In this document: piece after piece, positions 27,222-39,200 of the stretch
How the letters are laid out: every line of letters begins with the position of its first letter
Numbering within the stretch: position 1 is the stretch's first letter
Source: Glycomyces sp. YM15
GTDB taxonomy: Bacteria > Actinomycetota > Actinomycetes > Mycobacteriales > Micromonosporaceae
Direction of reading: 5' to 3'
Assembly (NCBI RefSeq): GCF_016918015.1
Contig: NZ_JAERMK010000004.1
Location: 57,254 to 121,253, forward strand
DNA: 64,000 nt
The notes under the pieces: model-generated
The model's input: only the letters and a program-made list of their open reading frames with translations
The model's database searches: none
Told to the model about the DNA's origin: nothing
Made by a program: the position numbers and the translations under genes

Positions 27222-27599
27222 TCAGAACGAGTGAGGGCCGAAACGGCCCCAGGCGACGAATACGGCGAGCGACAGCAGCAGGGTGTTGACGGCGCTGAAG
27301 CGCACCTCTCCGCGGCGGAGGTGGACGATCGCGGCTCCGACCATGACGGCCACGAGACCAGCTGCGGCCCAAGCGGTCAGGATGGGCTGGATGTCGAGGA
27401 TGGCGGGCAGGACTAGGCCGGCCGCACCAGCTGCTTCAAGCGCGCCGATGGTCTTGACGGCCGGTCCGGGGAAGTCCTCGACCCAGCCCATGCCCTCCTT
27501 GGCGGCGAGCGCGGGCCCAGGGCGGGCGATCTTCATCAGACCGGCGACGGCGAACAGCACGGCGAGTGCGCCCGCGACGGTCCAGAGAGCGGTGTTCAT
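27222..27599 (-). CDS. DoxX-family membrane protein
   Basis: A 125-residue protein with four hydrophobic helices. It begins MNTALWTVAGALAVLFAVAG and contains the KIARPGPALAAKEGMGWVED segment and GALEAAGAAGLVLP, typical of DoxX-like proteins. AGGGACC precedes the ATG at 27599; an earlier in-frame start would run through the operator region. It is the first gene of a two-gene unit with the monooxygenase. DoxX proteins are linked to quinone or redox processes in the membrane, but the role here is not established. Confidence 0.82.
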   Translation of the reverse strand: MNTALWTVAGALAVLFAVAGLMKIARPGPALAAKEGMGWVEDFPGPAVKTIGALEAAGAAGLVLPAILDIQPILTAWAAAGLVAVMVGAAIVHLRRGEVRFSAVNTLLLSLAVFVAWGRFGPHSF

Positions 27600-27626
27600 C
27601 AGGGTCCCTTCAATGTCGACGACGAC

Positions 27627-27677
27627 TTGGTTGCCATGGAAACCATCAAAGCACAGATTAGTTACCATGGCAACCAA
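27627..27677. promoter_or_regulatory. Double MarR operator
   Basis: Two palindromes centred on CCATGG, GGTTGCCATGGAAACC (27629-27644) and GTTACCATGGCAAC (27662-27675), lie about three helical turns apart. Together they also form a perfect 13-bp inverted repeat: TTGGTTGCCATGG at 27627-27639 against CCATGGCAACCAA at 27665-27677. The site fills the space between the divergent doxX and marR starts, as expected for autoregulation plus control of the doxX-monooxygenase unit. Confidence 0.75.
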
Positions 27678-27695
27678 TCTGTTAGTGTGGACACC

Positions 27696-28154
27696 GTGGA
27701 TCCCGAGATGTCACTCGACGAACGCGAGCAGCGCACCTGGGCGGCCTTTGTCACCATGCGGCGCGACCTGGAGGCCGCGCTCGCCAGCAGCCTCGCCGAC
27801 AACGGGCTCTCCGTCAGCGATTTCGAGGTGCTCGCCAGGCTCAGCCAGACTCCCGGCGGCGAGATGCGCGCCCGCGACCTGGCCGCCGCGATCGGCTGGG
27901 ACAAGGCGCGACTGTCCAAGCATGTGGCCCGCATGGCCGGCCGCGGCCTGATCGAGCGGCGCGAGGCCGCCGACGACAGGCGCGGTCAGATAGTCGCGAT
28001 CGCCCCTCAGGGGGAGCGGGTCATGGCGACCGCCGTACCGAACCACGTCGCCGCCGTCCGGCACCACTTCTTCGACCTGGTCGACGCCGACGAGCTCGAC
28101 GTCCTCGAACGCGTCATGAAGCGCATCAACGCCCGCGCGACCGAGGAGCGATAA
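27696..28154 (+). CDS. MarR-family transcriptional regulator
   Basis: A 152-residue winged-helix regulator. The recognition region reads RARDLAAAIGWDKARLSKHVARM, and the wing is RREAADDRRGQIVAI. The dimerising helices lie at both ends. The GTG at 27696 is chosen because earlier in-frame ATG codons would place the N-terminus inside the operator repeats. It is divergent from doxX and very probably represses both directions through the twin palindromes. The stop lies directly against a truncated transposase gene. Confidence 0.85.
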   Translation: MDPEMSLDEREQRTWAAFVTMRRDLEAALASSLADNGLSVSDFEVLARLSQTPGGEMRARDLAAAIGWDKARLSKHVARMAGRGLIERREAADDRRGQIVAIAPQGERVMATAVPNHVAAVRHHFFDLVDADELDVLERVMKRINARATEER

Positions 28155-28155
28155 G

Positions 28156-29220
28156 GGCGCGGCGGCGTTCGAGCCCCGCTCCAGGCGACCGAAGACCTCA
28201 CCGAAAGCCACCGATGACACGACGGTCGCCTTGATCGTCGAGCTACGCGAAAAACTCACCGCAGCGGGCCTCGATGCCGGGCCCCACACCATCGCCTGGC
28301 ACCTGCAACAACACCACAGGATCACCGTCTCGACAGCGACCATCCACCGCCACCTCGCCAAGGCGGGCCTGGTCGAACCCGCACCGAAGAAGCGACCGAA
28401 GTCCTCCTACATCCGCTTCGAGGCAGCGATGCCCAACGAGTGCTGGCAGGCTGACTTCACCCACCACCGCCTCGCAGGCGGGCAGGATACCGAGATCCTC
28501 ACCTGGCTCGACGACTGCACCCGCTACGCCCTCACCGTCACCGCACACGAGCGGGTCACCGGCCCCATCACCCGCGACACCTTCCGCTCCGCTTGCCAGA
28601 CGCACGGGATCCCGGCCTCGACCCTGACCGATAACGGCCTGGTCTTCACCACCCGCCTCGCCGGCGGCCGCGGCGGCAAGAACGCCCTCGAAACCGAACT
28701 CGCCCGCCTCGGCGTGGTCCAGAAGCACTCCCGCCCGAACCATCCCACCACCTGCGGGAAAGTCGAACGATTCCAGCAGACCATGAAGAAGCACCTCGCC
28801 GCGCAGTCACCGCAACCGGCCACCCTCGCCGATCTCCAGGCACTCATCGATGCCTTCACCAGCGAATACAACGAGCGCCGGCCCCACCGGTCGCTCCCGC
28901 ACCGAGCGACCCCCGCCGCGATCTACACCACCAGACCCAAAGCCGCCCCCGGCGATGCTTGCGAGACTGCCGAACCAGGCCGGATCCGCACCGACACCAT
29001 CGACAAAGCCGGGTCGGTCACCCTGCGCCACAACAGGAAACTCCACCACATCGGCATCGGCCGCATCCACGAAGGCACCCGCGTCCTACTCATCGTCGAA
29101 GGCCTCCACATCCGCGTCATCAACGCCGCCACCGGCGCACTCCTCCGCGAATTCACCCTCGACCCCGACCGCGACTACCAACCCACCGGCCGACCCAAAG
29201 GACCCACCAGACCTGCATAG
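28156..29220 (+). pseudogene. IS481-like transposase, 5'-truncated
   Basis: An open frame of about 354 codons. It starts in the middle of the family's linker (FEPRSRRPKTSP) and continues through ECWQADFTHHRL (first Asp), LTDNGLVFTTRL (second Asp) and GKVERFQQTMKKHLA (Glu) to the RRPHRSLPHRATPA region. The N-terminal DNA-binding half, normally about 80 residues, is missing. The join is one base after the MarR stop, so a deletion or one-ended insertion fused the two. A GTG at 28231 could start a shorter protein, but it would lack DNA binding. Confidence 0.8.
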
Positions 29221-29278
29221 CAAAACAGGCCGAACCTTTGCAGGTTCGACCTGTTTCCGATGTCCTGAGACATCACAA
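29213..29278 (+). repeat. 66-bp direct repeat, copy 2 (right end of IS481-like element)
   Basis: Identical to 24828-24893. It covers the last codons and stop of the IS481-like transposase, a hairpin and the terminal GATGTCCTGAGACATCACA. It ends three bases before the 3' end of the tRNA-Pro gene, so the element landed immediately beside that tRNA. Confidence 0.8.
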
Positions 29279-29280
29279 AG

Positions 29281-29354
29281 TCGGGACGACAGGATTTGAA
29301 CCTGCGACCCCCCCGCCCCAAACGGGGTGCGCTACCAAGCTGCGCCACGTCCCG
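29281..29354 (-). tRNA. tRNA-Pro (anticodon TGG)
   Basis: A complete 74-nt cloverleaf. The acceptor stem is CGGGACG/CGTCCCG with discriminator A, and the D-arm is GCGC AGCTTGGTA GCGC. The anticodon stem is CCCCG/CGGGG with loop TTTGGGG, giving anticodon TGG. The T-arm is GCAGG TTCAAAT CCTGT. No CCA is encoded. Its 5' half and upstream sequence are duplicated at 49071-49175. Confidence 0.93.
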
Positions 29355-29420
29355 AACACCGCCGCAAAGCGGCCTCAGCCAGGGTACAGCACTACCGCCT
29401 CAAGACGCCGTCAGGTATTC
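29316..29420 (-). repeat. 105-bp direct repeat, left copy (tRNA-Pro 5' half plus upstream)
   Basis: Matches 49071-49175 over 105 bp with only two visible mismatches. It covers tRNA-Pro nucleotides 1 to 39, breaking inside the anticodon stem-loop, and 66 bp of its upstream region. The pair brackets the Tc toxin locus in the same orientation. Confidence 0.9.
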
Positions 29421-29533
29421 GCCGCCTCACAGCGCCCACCAGACCGGCCCACCGTCCCGACCAGTGCAAACCTGGTCAACCCGGTACCGACTTGAGGAGG
29501 GGAGACCGGTAGCGCTGGTGGCCGCTCGAAGTC

Positions 29534-29929
29534 TCATCCCCTCGAAGCGTGGGCGGCGTCGTACTTGGCAACCACTGCGTCCGAGATCTTCCCTCGAGCC
29601 TTGATCGGCAGGTGGTTTTCCTCAGCCCAGCGCCGGATATCCAGATTCCGCTCCCGGTCTCCCCGGTTCGAGGCCCGCTTCTCGACCGCCGGTGCAGCAT
29701 TTCGAGTGTGGTAGCGACCCAATGACGTCCCGAACTCGCGATACGCCGTCAAACGGTCCCGCAGCTCCTCAGCGTGCGCGGACGACAGGTCAATGCTGTA
29801 CAAGTACCCGTCGATCCGGCAGGCAACCGCGCACCTGTGACCTTCGCTGCGGAGTCGGCGTCGGAGGGCTTCCGTTGCGGCCTGCTGGCTCTGCGCCGCG
29901 CGGTGCAGATCGTTGAGGACGATCGTCAT
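29534..29929 (-). CDS. lsr2: Lsr2-family nucleoid protein
   Basis: A 131-residue Lsr2-like protein. An N-terminal dimerisation segment (CRIDGYLYSIDLSSAHAEELRDRL) is followed by a basic linker. The C-terminal AT-hook-like DNA-binding domain reads NLDIRRWAEENHLPIKARGKISDAVVAKYDAAH. The first 30 residues differ from the usual MAKxVxVxLVDDLDG start, so this is a divergent, probably accessory, copy. Lsr2 binds AT-rich and horizontally acquired DNA and silences it. It sits at the left edge of the Tc toxin region, and the 285 bp upstream of it are AT-rich. A truncated second lsr2 marks the right edge. Confidence 0.88.
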   Translation of the reverse strand: MTIVLNDLHRAAQSQQAATEALRRRLRSEGHRCAVACRIDGYLYSIDLSSAHAEELRDRLTAYREFGTSLGRYHTRNAAPAVEKRASNRGDRERNLDIRRWAEENHLPIKARGKISDAVVAKYDAAHASRG

Positions 29930-30157
29930 GTTGAGGCCGCTGTCGGCCGACCCGGAAATGCGTATGCCCGGATCGAGGGACGCGTCTCCAGTCGCCTGTC
30001 TCCGGGCAAGAAAAAAGGCCCCGACGCAACGAACAGAAACGACGAAACCTTAATAAATGACTTGAGGACCTTCTTTTGCTACCGCTTTTTCTTACTACAG
30101 ACTATTTGTCCACAACATACACTAACTTTAAGTATCACCAAGACCTCTCAAGTATAA

Positions 30158-30192
30158 GGCCCGGACGCCTTGAGAGTCAAGGGGTCCGGGCC
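30158..30192 (-). terminator. Stem-loop terminator after the TcA gene
   Basis: GGCCCGGA and TCCGGGCC pair perfectly and enclose a second stem CCTTGA/TCAAGG. It begins 23 bp past the TcA stop, so it should end the Tc transcript. The low-GC DNA from here to 29930 holds only the presumed lsr2 promoter. Confidence 0.7.
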
Positions 30193-30214
30193 AGGTCACA
30201 GATCAATCAGCTGT

Positions 30215-33200
30215 TTAGCCGATGTCGAATTGCACCATCAGGTAAGCGCGTCGCACATCTTCGGGCAGCAGCGACCGGTAATCCGTCGCAACGGCCCGCT
30301 TGAGCTTCATCCGCCACTCCCCGAGCATCGCCGGGGCCGGCATCGGCGCCACCGAGGAATGCGGGGCACCGCCGAAACCGGGGTCGTTCGCGCCCGGCAC
30401 TTCGCTCGACGACATCTGACCGGGCAGCCGCCAGGTGACGGTGAACGCATCGGTGTGGACGGTGTCGAGCACGAGGTCGGCCGCCGAGACCTTCACCGGG
30501 TCGGTCGCCGCCCGCACCTTCGCCCAGAACGGCAGGTGGTCCGCTGTCAGGTTGAACACCAGCTCCTGGTCGTCGTCCTCGTCGTTCGGGTGGAGCATCT
30601 GGAACCACTGGGTGCCGAACTGCTCTTCCAGGGCGAACAGGACCGCGCCGGAGGTCGGCAGGACGTCGTCGAGGTTGGCCTCGGCGAGCGCGATGAGCCC
30701 CGGCCCGCCCGCGCGGGCGGTGTAGTCCAGGTGCAGCACCACGTCCGTGATCGACGCCAGGTCGAACTGGTTGTGCGCCTTGGGGAGCGAGATCGTCCAC
30801 TCGCTGACGGCGCCGGCGCCCTCGAAGGGCAGGAACCGCTCGTCGTCGAAGCGGAGCTCGAACATGCCGCGGTCGTTCACCGCGTGGCTCGTGGCGATGA
30901 CCTTGGTCGGGACAGGGCTGGTCCAGAACCGCGCGTCCCCGCCCACGAGCGGGTCGCCGTAGCCGCCCGCGGTCGCGTCCGTCAGCCGCACCCCGTTGTT
31001 GGTGACCGCGAGCGTGCAGTTCACCGACGTGTAGGGACCGACGACGCACGGGACCGACAGCGCCACGGACTTGAGGCGGCGCCGGATGTGGCCGGGGTAG
31101 TCGAGGTCGAACATCCACTCCGGGAGCTGGATCTGGGCCTGCCCCGTGAGTTTGAGCGCCAGCAGGGCCAGCGGGTCGACCTGCGCGAGCGAGACGTGCT
31201 TGGTGATCTCCAGGTTCCGCTTGTTCTTCTCCAGATAGGACGACTCCATGCGCCGGATGTCGTTGGTGAGCCGCTCCGGTGCGAGCAGGCCCTTCTTCAA
31301 GGAGTCCCAGTACCCGAACTGGATGAACGAGGCGTCCGGCTCGGCCAGCTCGAACTGGTAGGACTGCTGCGCGAGCATCGCCATGTCGAACGCGATCTGG
31401 TACGCCTGGAAGTACACCGTGGACACCTTGCCGAGCATCCAGTCGTACAGCTGCTTGTTGGTGTACTTGGTGCGCAGGAAGTCCTCCACCGCCTCGGAGT
31501 CGGCGATCACCTGGAGGTGGTTCGTCAACTCGGCGGCGGCGATCTGCTCGCGCACCTGCGCGGCGATGATCTGCGCCTCCAGCTGCGCGAGGTCGTTCGT
31601 GGCGAGATCGCGGTTGAACTGGTGGTCCTCGAACTCGCGGGTGTAGCGGCCCTGGTTCTGGGCCATCCCCGCTCCCGTGTGGAGCATCCCGGCGAAGCCG
31701 TTGACCATCGCGCCGGTGTTCGACAGGTAGCCCGAGACGTTCGAGCCGCCGATCGACATGCTCACGTTCGGCGAGCCGCCGAACCCGGCGATGCCGATGC
31801 TGAAGTCGGGGATGAGGCTCGCCGCGCCCGCGACCCCGGACATGACCGCCGAGACCGCGTTCCCGATGAGCCCCAGGGTCTCCAGGACGACCCCGGCGAT
31901 CTCCCAGCTGTTCATCCGCGGGATGCTCCCGTGGTAGGCGATGCGGGTGTTCAGCGCGTCCCGGCCAGCTTCGAGGGCCTCCCGTGAAGCGATCGCCTCG
32001 TCTCCTTGGAGTTCGCGCACGGCCTGGATCGCCTGGTTGATCACGACCTCCTGGCCCGCCCGCAGCAGCGCCAGCGACTCCGCGTCGCGCGTCTCCAGCA
32101 CCCGCAGCAGCTTCTCGCCCAGGGCCCGCAGCTCCGAGCACAGGTCCACCGCGCGGGCGGCCAGGACGGGGAAGCGGTAGCGGGTGTCGGTGGCGGTGAA
32201 CAGGCTCAGGACGGAGGAGAGGTCGGCGCCGGCGGCGGCGGCCTTCACGAGCATGCCCGGGTCGATCGGCGGCTCGAACAGCGGGAGCTGCCGGAAGACC
32301 CCCTCGATGTTGAGGCCGTTGCGGACCTTGAACAGGCGGTCGGCGACCGTGTCCCAGTAGCCGAGGAGCTTGTCGTTCACCGGGATCCCGAAGTACTTGA
32401 CCTCCAGGTGCGGCAGCGGCTCGTCGGGTTCGGCGTCGGGGATGCCGATGTCCACGGGCGGGCCGAAGCCCTCCAGGACCGCGGCCACGTCCTGGTTCCC
32501 GAACGGGTCCAGCGCCGACTCGGCCGTCAGCTGCGCGTAGCTCTTGTCCGCCCGCTCGGGCGGCGGCACCTTCTCTGGGCGCCTGCCCAGGATCTCGGCG
32601 GCGAGGGAGTACAGCAGCACCGCCTGGTTGATCGACTCCAGGGTGTCGCGGCGGAACTCCTGGTCAGCCCAGCCGATGAGGTTGTCGATGTACTTCATGA
32701 CGATCGTCTTCTGGTAGGCGACCGGGCGGTGGCGGGCGATCGTGTGCGGGGAGAACGGGTGGTTCTTCCAGGCGCGGAGCTCTGCAAGGTGGTTCCCGAT
32801 GTCGCCGAGGATCGACTCGATCCGCTGCTGCCGGTAGTCCTCGCCGGAGTTCTCGAAGAACGGCTTCGTGATCCAGTACCGCTGCGGCGCCTCGGCCCCG
32901 TCGGTGCTCGTCGGGTCGAAGATCCGGTGGTACCAGCGCATCGCCTCCTCAAAGCGGTGCTCGGCGGTGAGCTTCGCGGCGATGAGCATAGGCGCGTGGA
33001 AGAACAGCTCCCAGTTGTAGGCCGCGTACGCGCCGCCGCGCGTGAAGTCCACGCCGCCTTGGGCGGTCGGGTCGATCACGTTCCCCGGCTGCGGACCGTA
33101 CGAGAAGGTCGTCTCGTAGTTCGGTGCGATGCTCTGTTGCCCGCGGGTCACCAGGCCCTCGACGCCCTTGGTGTCCAAGGTCGCCAGGAAGTCCGAGGCG

Positions 33201-36200
33201 TACGGGTGCCAGAACGGGAACCAGCGGTGCCCGATCGAGGTCACCGGGACGTGGATGAGGGTCATCTTCCCGGGCGAGCCGTACCAGAACGTCACGGTCT
33301 TGGTGACCTGCGTGCGCTTGAGCCAGTAGGCCCGCTGGCGGTCCTGGTAGATGACCGGGCTGCCCGCGTCCTCGTTGTACTGGCGCGTGCCCGGGGTCAT
33401 CACCAGCTCGGAAGGGGTGCGGGCGCTGGAGAGCAGCGCCCTCGTGTCGTCCCAGCCGATCATGACGTCGACCGCGGCGCCGACCGCGCCGAGGCGGCCG
33501 TTCGCGTAGCGCATCGTCCCGGGCTTGCGCAGCTTCGGACCGCGCTCGGAGGGCTCGAGGGACTTGATGCCCCGGCCCTTCTCCCCGAAGTTGGTGCGCA
33601 CGTGCCACAGCGAATCGGCGGTGACCAGCGTCCCGCTCGAACGCTCCGTGTAGTTCCCGTACAGCGGCTTCATCTTGAGGTCGACGACCTCGCCGGTGAA
33701 CACGAACGACGAGGAGTGCCACGGCCAGTACAGGACCGAGTGGTGGCGCTTGGTCATCCGCTCGTGCGAGTCGCTGAACTCGTCGTAGAACCGGCCGTCG
33801 TTGAACTCCGGCGACGTGGAGAGGTACACGTCGAGCCACAGCTGGTTGTTGCGCGGCCGCGGTTTGAGCGTGTACGAGGAGCGCGGGCGCGGCCACGGGT
33901 GGATGAGCTTCTCGCCGGAGGTGCGGCGGGCCGTCCAGCCGTCCGGGGTCCGCTCGGACCAGCACAGCTCGATCTCCAGGGTCCCGGCCGGGTCGGCCGT
34001 CGTCCCCGGCTTGTCGGTGATCTGCGCGGGGGGCTGGCGCTTGGGCTTCTGGGTCTTCTCCTCGAACTGGAGCCAGAACAGGTGCAGCCGGCCCCGGTAG
34101 ACCACCGGTTGGACTTGGTCGGAGGCGATGTCGACGTCGATGCGCTCCCAGCCGGTCCACTCGCCGTACGCGACGTCGAAGGCGCGGTAATAGAAGTGGC
34201 TCGGCTGAGCGGCCGAGCGGGCGACGACGTGCACGCGGTTCGCCTCCGGGGCCTGCTCGTGGTAGATCCCGAGGGTCTGCATGTGCGCGACCTCGGTGAG
34301 CTTGCGCAGGTAGTCGCGGTAGGCCTTCTCGGCGTTCACGTCCGTCAGCTCCCCTTGGGCGAGCTGGTCCTCCAGCTCCTTGAAGAACGGGGTCTTGTCG
34401 TCGCGCAGCTCCGCCTCGATCCAGTTCTCCGGGTATAGGAAGACCTTCCGGTTCGCCTCCCAGAGGCGGTAGCCGCTCATCCACCCCCACTGGCTCCACG
34501 AATCCAGGGACGTGGTGTCGGCCATGGCGTCGGCGGTGATGCGCACCAGCGGCTGCTCGAGGTTGAGCAGGCACCGCTGGGCGAACATCTGCACGGCGCT
34601 GATGGCCTGCTTCAGGCGCGAGGTCAGCTGGACGGCCGTCATCTCGGTGTCGAGCAGGAACCAGCGCTGGAGGTCGTTGGCGTCCTTCCAGTGCTTGGGG
34701 TTCGCCCACTCCTTGCCCTCGGCGGCGATCGTCTCGGGCGTGGTGCGCAGCGAATGCTCGATGAGGTACGCGGTGAGCGCGTCCCGGCGGGCCTCGCGCA
34801 GCGGGTCCTGGAGGTCGGGCATGAGCGACAGCCACGCCCCGGTGTCGTATTTGGACTTCATGGTCTGGCGCAGGTGCTCGGTGGCGAGGCGCTGCGCGTG
34901 GGCGACGTCGTCGTCGCGGTCGACCCACTTGAGCGCGTCGGCGGCCGGGACGCCGAGGCGGCGCAAGGCGTCGGCGGTCACGCGGGCCTTCGCCAGACGG
35001 TCCACATCGGTGTAGAACGCGAGGTCGTTCCCGTCGAGGTCTTCCAGGTCGGCGGGGTCCCAACCGGTCAGGGCCGCGACCGCCGTGCGCGCGTCCGCGA
35101 TCGGGTCGCCCGCGTCGGCGGCGTCGAAGACCTCGGGCCAGCCGGTCGCCTCGGGCTTGGGGTAGCGCTGCCGCAGGCCCATCCAGGCGGCGAGGCGGCG
35201 CCAGGCTTCGAGCGGGACGGCCGGGTCGGCGGCGGCCACGGGCAGCGCACCGGGGTGGAGCCAGCCGAAGTCGGCGGCCCGGTCCATCAGCCACGGCAAG
35301 TCCGCGGTGTCGATGTGCATGCGCCGCAGCAGGTATGCGGCCTTGTGCAGGAGCCGCCAGGCCTCGAAGAGCTCCCCGAACTGGGTCTCGGTGATCGGGT
35401 TGACGTACACGCCTTCATCGTCGGCCTCCATGAAGTCGGGGTCGGCGAACACGTCCCACAGCGCCTCGGAGGGGCGCAGCAGGTCCAGCAGCGTCACGGC
35501 CTGCTCGTCGGGGAGGGAGAACGTGGCCGCGACGGTGGCCGCGATCTGCCCGTTCACCTCGTCGGCGGGCGTGGTCCGCAGGCTCTCGCGCAGGGCGTCG
35601 AGCTGCTCGGCGATGGCCTCGACCCGCTGGCCCAGCGGCGATTCAGGCCGGTCGTTGAGGAGCCAGTCGACTTCGCCGACGGTAAGCCCGGCGGCCTTGA
35701 CCTCAGCGAGGCGGTCGGCGAGCTTCGCGGTCGCGGCGGGCTCGCCGAACGGATTCGGCAGGTCGGACGACAAGTCCACAAAGGACAGCAGCTCGGTGAT
35801 CGGCAGGCGCAGCGCGTTCGCGAGCAGGACGTAGCGCAGCGGCTTCGTCAGGTCCGCGACCGTGAGGTTCGCCCCCGTGCGCGCCAGCAGCAGCGTCAGG
35901 TCGGACTCGCCGACCTGCCAGGCCGCGCCGAGCGCCGGCAGGTGGTCGGCCATCGGCTCGGTCCCCGGCAGCGGCAGCGCGAACGCCGGGTCCACCGGGT
36001 CGAGGAGGTTCGGGTTGGCGAACAGGTCCGCGTACGGCGAGCGGGTGTCGTCCGGGCCGGGCTCGGTGCTCAAGGGCGCGTAAAGGATCAGGGCCTGCTC
36101 GGGCGTCAGGCGCAGGCGCTTCGCAAGCTCGGCGAACGCCGCGAGCCGGCGCAGGGCCGCCGCGTCGAGGGTCCCGTTCGCGAGCCCGGGCGCGCGCAGG

Positions 36201-39200
36201 ATCCGGTCGAGCTGGACCTGGCTCCACGGCGTGTGCCGCCACAGCCGGATGAACCGGTGCACGCGGTCGTAGCGGGACGGGTTCAGCCCGGTGAGCGACT
36301 GCTCCTCCAGCTGGCAGGTGCCCTCGGGGCGGACCAGTTCGATCGCGCCGCCCGTGTGGATCCATTTGGTGTCCAGCAGGGTCAGCAGCTCCGTGTAGGT
36401 GATGCCCGCGTGGCGGAGGAACGGCAGCACGCCGACCTCGCCGTCCGTGGTGTCCAGGCCCCAGACCTCGTCCTGGGCGACCTGGGAAGGAGCGGCCGTG
36501 GTGACCAGTTGCACGTCGAGAGTGGAGAGTCCGAAGTACTCCCCCGCGGCGGACGTGCCCGCGGGCGCGGTGGCCGGTCCGAGCAGGCGCATGAGCTCGT
36601 GCCTGGGCACGCCCAGGTGCTCGAGGATCACCCGCGCCTCCTCCTGCCAGGCGTTGAACGCCCCGCGCAGCGGGAACCGCGCGGTCTTGACCTTCTCGTA
36701 CGCGGGCGCGTGGAGGTGCTCGGGGACGGCGCGCAGCTCCGCGGCGGTGCGCGTCGTCTGCGGCTGCGGCGCAGCGACCCCGGTCGGCACGGCTCGCTCC
36801 AGCAGCTCGTTCACCAGGTCGATGTACGGCAGCGGCGTGTTCGTGTTGGGGCAGTTCAGGAGGATGTCGTCGATGTCGGGCCGCCGGGCCTGGAGCACCT
36901 GGAGGATCTTCTGCGGCGCACCGGACTTCGCCGGACGCGTCGACAGGAACCGGAGCAGGTCGGCCAGGTACGCGGCCGGCCCGTACACCGATTCGCAGTG
37001 GCTGCACTCGCAGTAGTCGAGGCCGCCGAACAGCAGCGCCAGGTCGGGCACGTCCCCGAGCACCCCCGTGGCGTCCGCGAGGGTGATGACTTGATTCGAG
37101 AACACCTGGAACTGCCCCGGCGCGTAGTCCGCCTGGAACGTCGCGAGCTGCGACAGGACGTACGCGTACGACATCTGCGCGGTCTGGTAGATCATCGCGA
37201 CCGACTGGGCGCCGACCCCGTCGTGGACGCTCAGCCTCGCCGCCAGCTCGGCCCGGTCGAGGGACGCGATCTGCGCGGCCGAATGCAGCTGCTCCGACAG
37301 GAGCGCCGTCGCGGCCTTGTGGTCCGGGGCCAGGCGCACCGCGCGCTGCTGCACCCGCAGTTCACTGTGGAGGTCCGTGTCGAGGTCGATGCCGTTGGCC
37401 TGCACGTACGAGTCGAGACCCGTGGTCTTCAGTTCGAGGTCCGGGTGGTCGTCGAGGAAGTCCTTCGCCTGGTCGAGCAGGACCAGGCCGTGCCCGTCCG
37501 TGCGGGCGAGCTCCGAGACCAGCGCGAACGTCGGATAGTGCGCCGCGGCCGTGGCCTCCAGTTGCAGCGCGTACGCCGTCGCGGGGTCGTCCCCGGGCGT
37601 GTCCGCCGGGAAGCCGGTCGCCTCGACCACCGACTTCCACTGGTCCGTCGAGAAACCCGCCAGGTGGCGCGGGCTCGTCAGCGCCGGGACGTTCGGATCG
37701 TCGAGCTGCGCCTTCAAGTACGTCGCCGCAGGGGCGTGCCCCGACGCGATCGCGGCGGTCTCGATCGCGGCCGCGACGTCGGCGACGACCGCATCCCCGC
37801 CCAAATCCTCGGCCGCACCCGTCAGATCGGTCCAGAACGCCTCGCTCGCCTCGCCGTGCTGGAGCAGCAGCGCACCGACCGTGTCGTAATGGGCCGCTTC
37901 GAGTTTCGAGACGTCGAGCAGCGACTTCAGCGAAGCGTCCCCGCCCACGGGCGGCGCCTCCAGGACCGCGCCGACCGAACGCGCGGCCAGCGCCGCCAGC
38001 ACCGTCTCCTCGTCGCGCACCAGGCTGATCGGGATCACGTTCTCGTCGGCGGCCCGCGCGAAGGCCGCGGACTGCTGCTCCGGGCCCAGCAGCAGGATCC
38101 CCGCCGCGATCTCGGCCGTCATCTCCTCGATGCGCGTCCATTCGTCCGTGGCCGTCAGGAGCTCTTCCGGGAGCGACCCGGGCAGCCCCTGCGCGATGAA
38201 CCCGAAGTACAGGGCGGCACCGAGCGCCGGGTCCCCGACGTGCTTCGCGACGCGAACGGCCAGGACCAGGCGCATCACCTCGTACTGGGTCAGCCCGGCC
38301 TCCATCGCCGCGACGGTGATGTCGTTGCGGTCGCCGTCCTCCACGAGATCGGTGACCCCCAGGCTGCCGAGCACCGCGTCCAGGGCCGGGCGCTGGCGCT
38401 CGTACAGCGACGGGCCGCGGTACGGGCGGTCGCCGATGGTCTGGTTCGTCCACTGGATCGGTGTGGGGTTGAACAGGATCCGCGAACCCAGCGGGGCCTG
38501 GTCGGGCCCGATGAACTTCACGATGAGATGCAGTGGCTTGGCGACCTCGCCCGTCTGCGCGTCCCGCGGCGGGTCGTACGCGATGTCGTAGAAGCCCGCC
38601 TCGCTCGTCACGCGCGTGGCGATGAGCTTGCCCTCGCCGTCGATCGAGCGGAACGACAGGCGCACCTGGGCGCCCTTGACCGGGCGCCACAATTCGTCGC
38701 GGACCGATCCGCGCAGCCGGTAGTGCGGGGCGGCCTTCATGTCGTCGGGCTGGGCGTTCGCGATCTTGAAGTTGAGGGCCTTGAGGGTGCGCCCGTCGAG
38801 CTGCCCGGTCGCGGGCAGGAACTTGTCGGCCTGGAAGGCCAGCACGGCCAGGCGGGTCGCCTTGCCGTAGCGGGCCTCCCCGTGCTCGGACATGGGGATG
38901 GCGTAGCCGAAGTGGGCGAGGGCCTGCTGGGCAGCGGCCACGTGCCCGCCGCGCATGTTCAGCTTCGCCTGGCGCTTCAGGGGCACGAGCGCCAACGCGG
39001 ACTTCACCTTCAGCTGCTTGGCGGGCAGCGGCTTCGAGGCGGCCACGGACTCGATCTTCTCCATCGTGGCCAGATCGAACCGGCCCGAGACCGGCAGCTT
39101 GTACTTGGTCTGGAAGGCGCGCAGGGCCGCCTGCGTGCCGGGGCCGGGCTGGCGGGCGCTGAGCTCGTCGGCCGGGATGGGAGCGTCCAGGCTCGCGATC

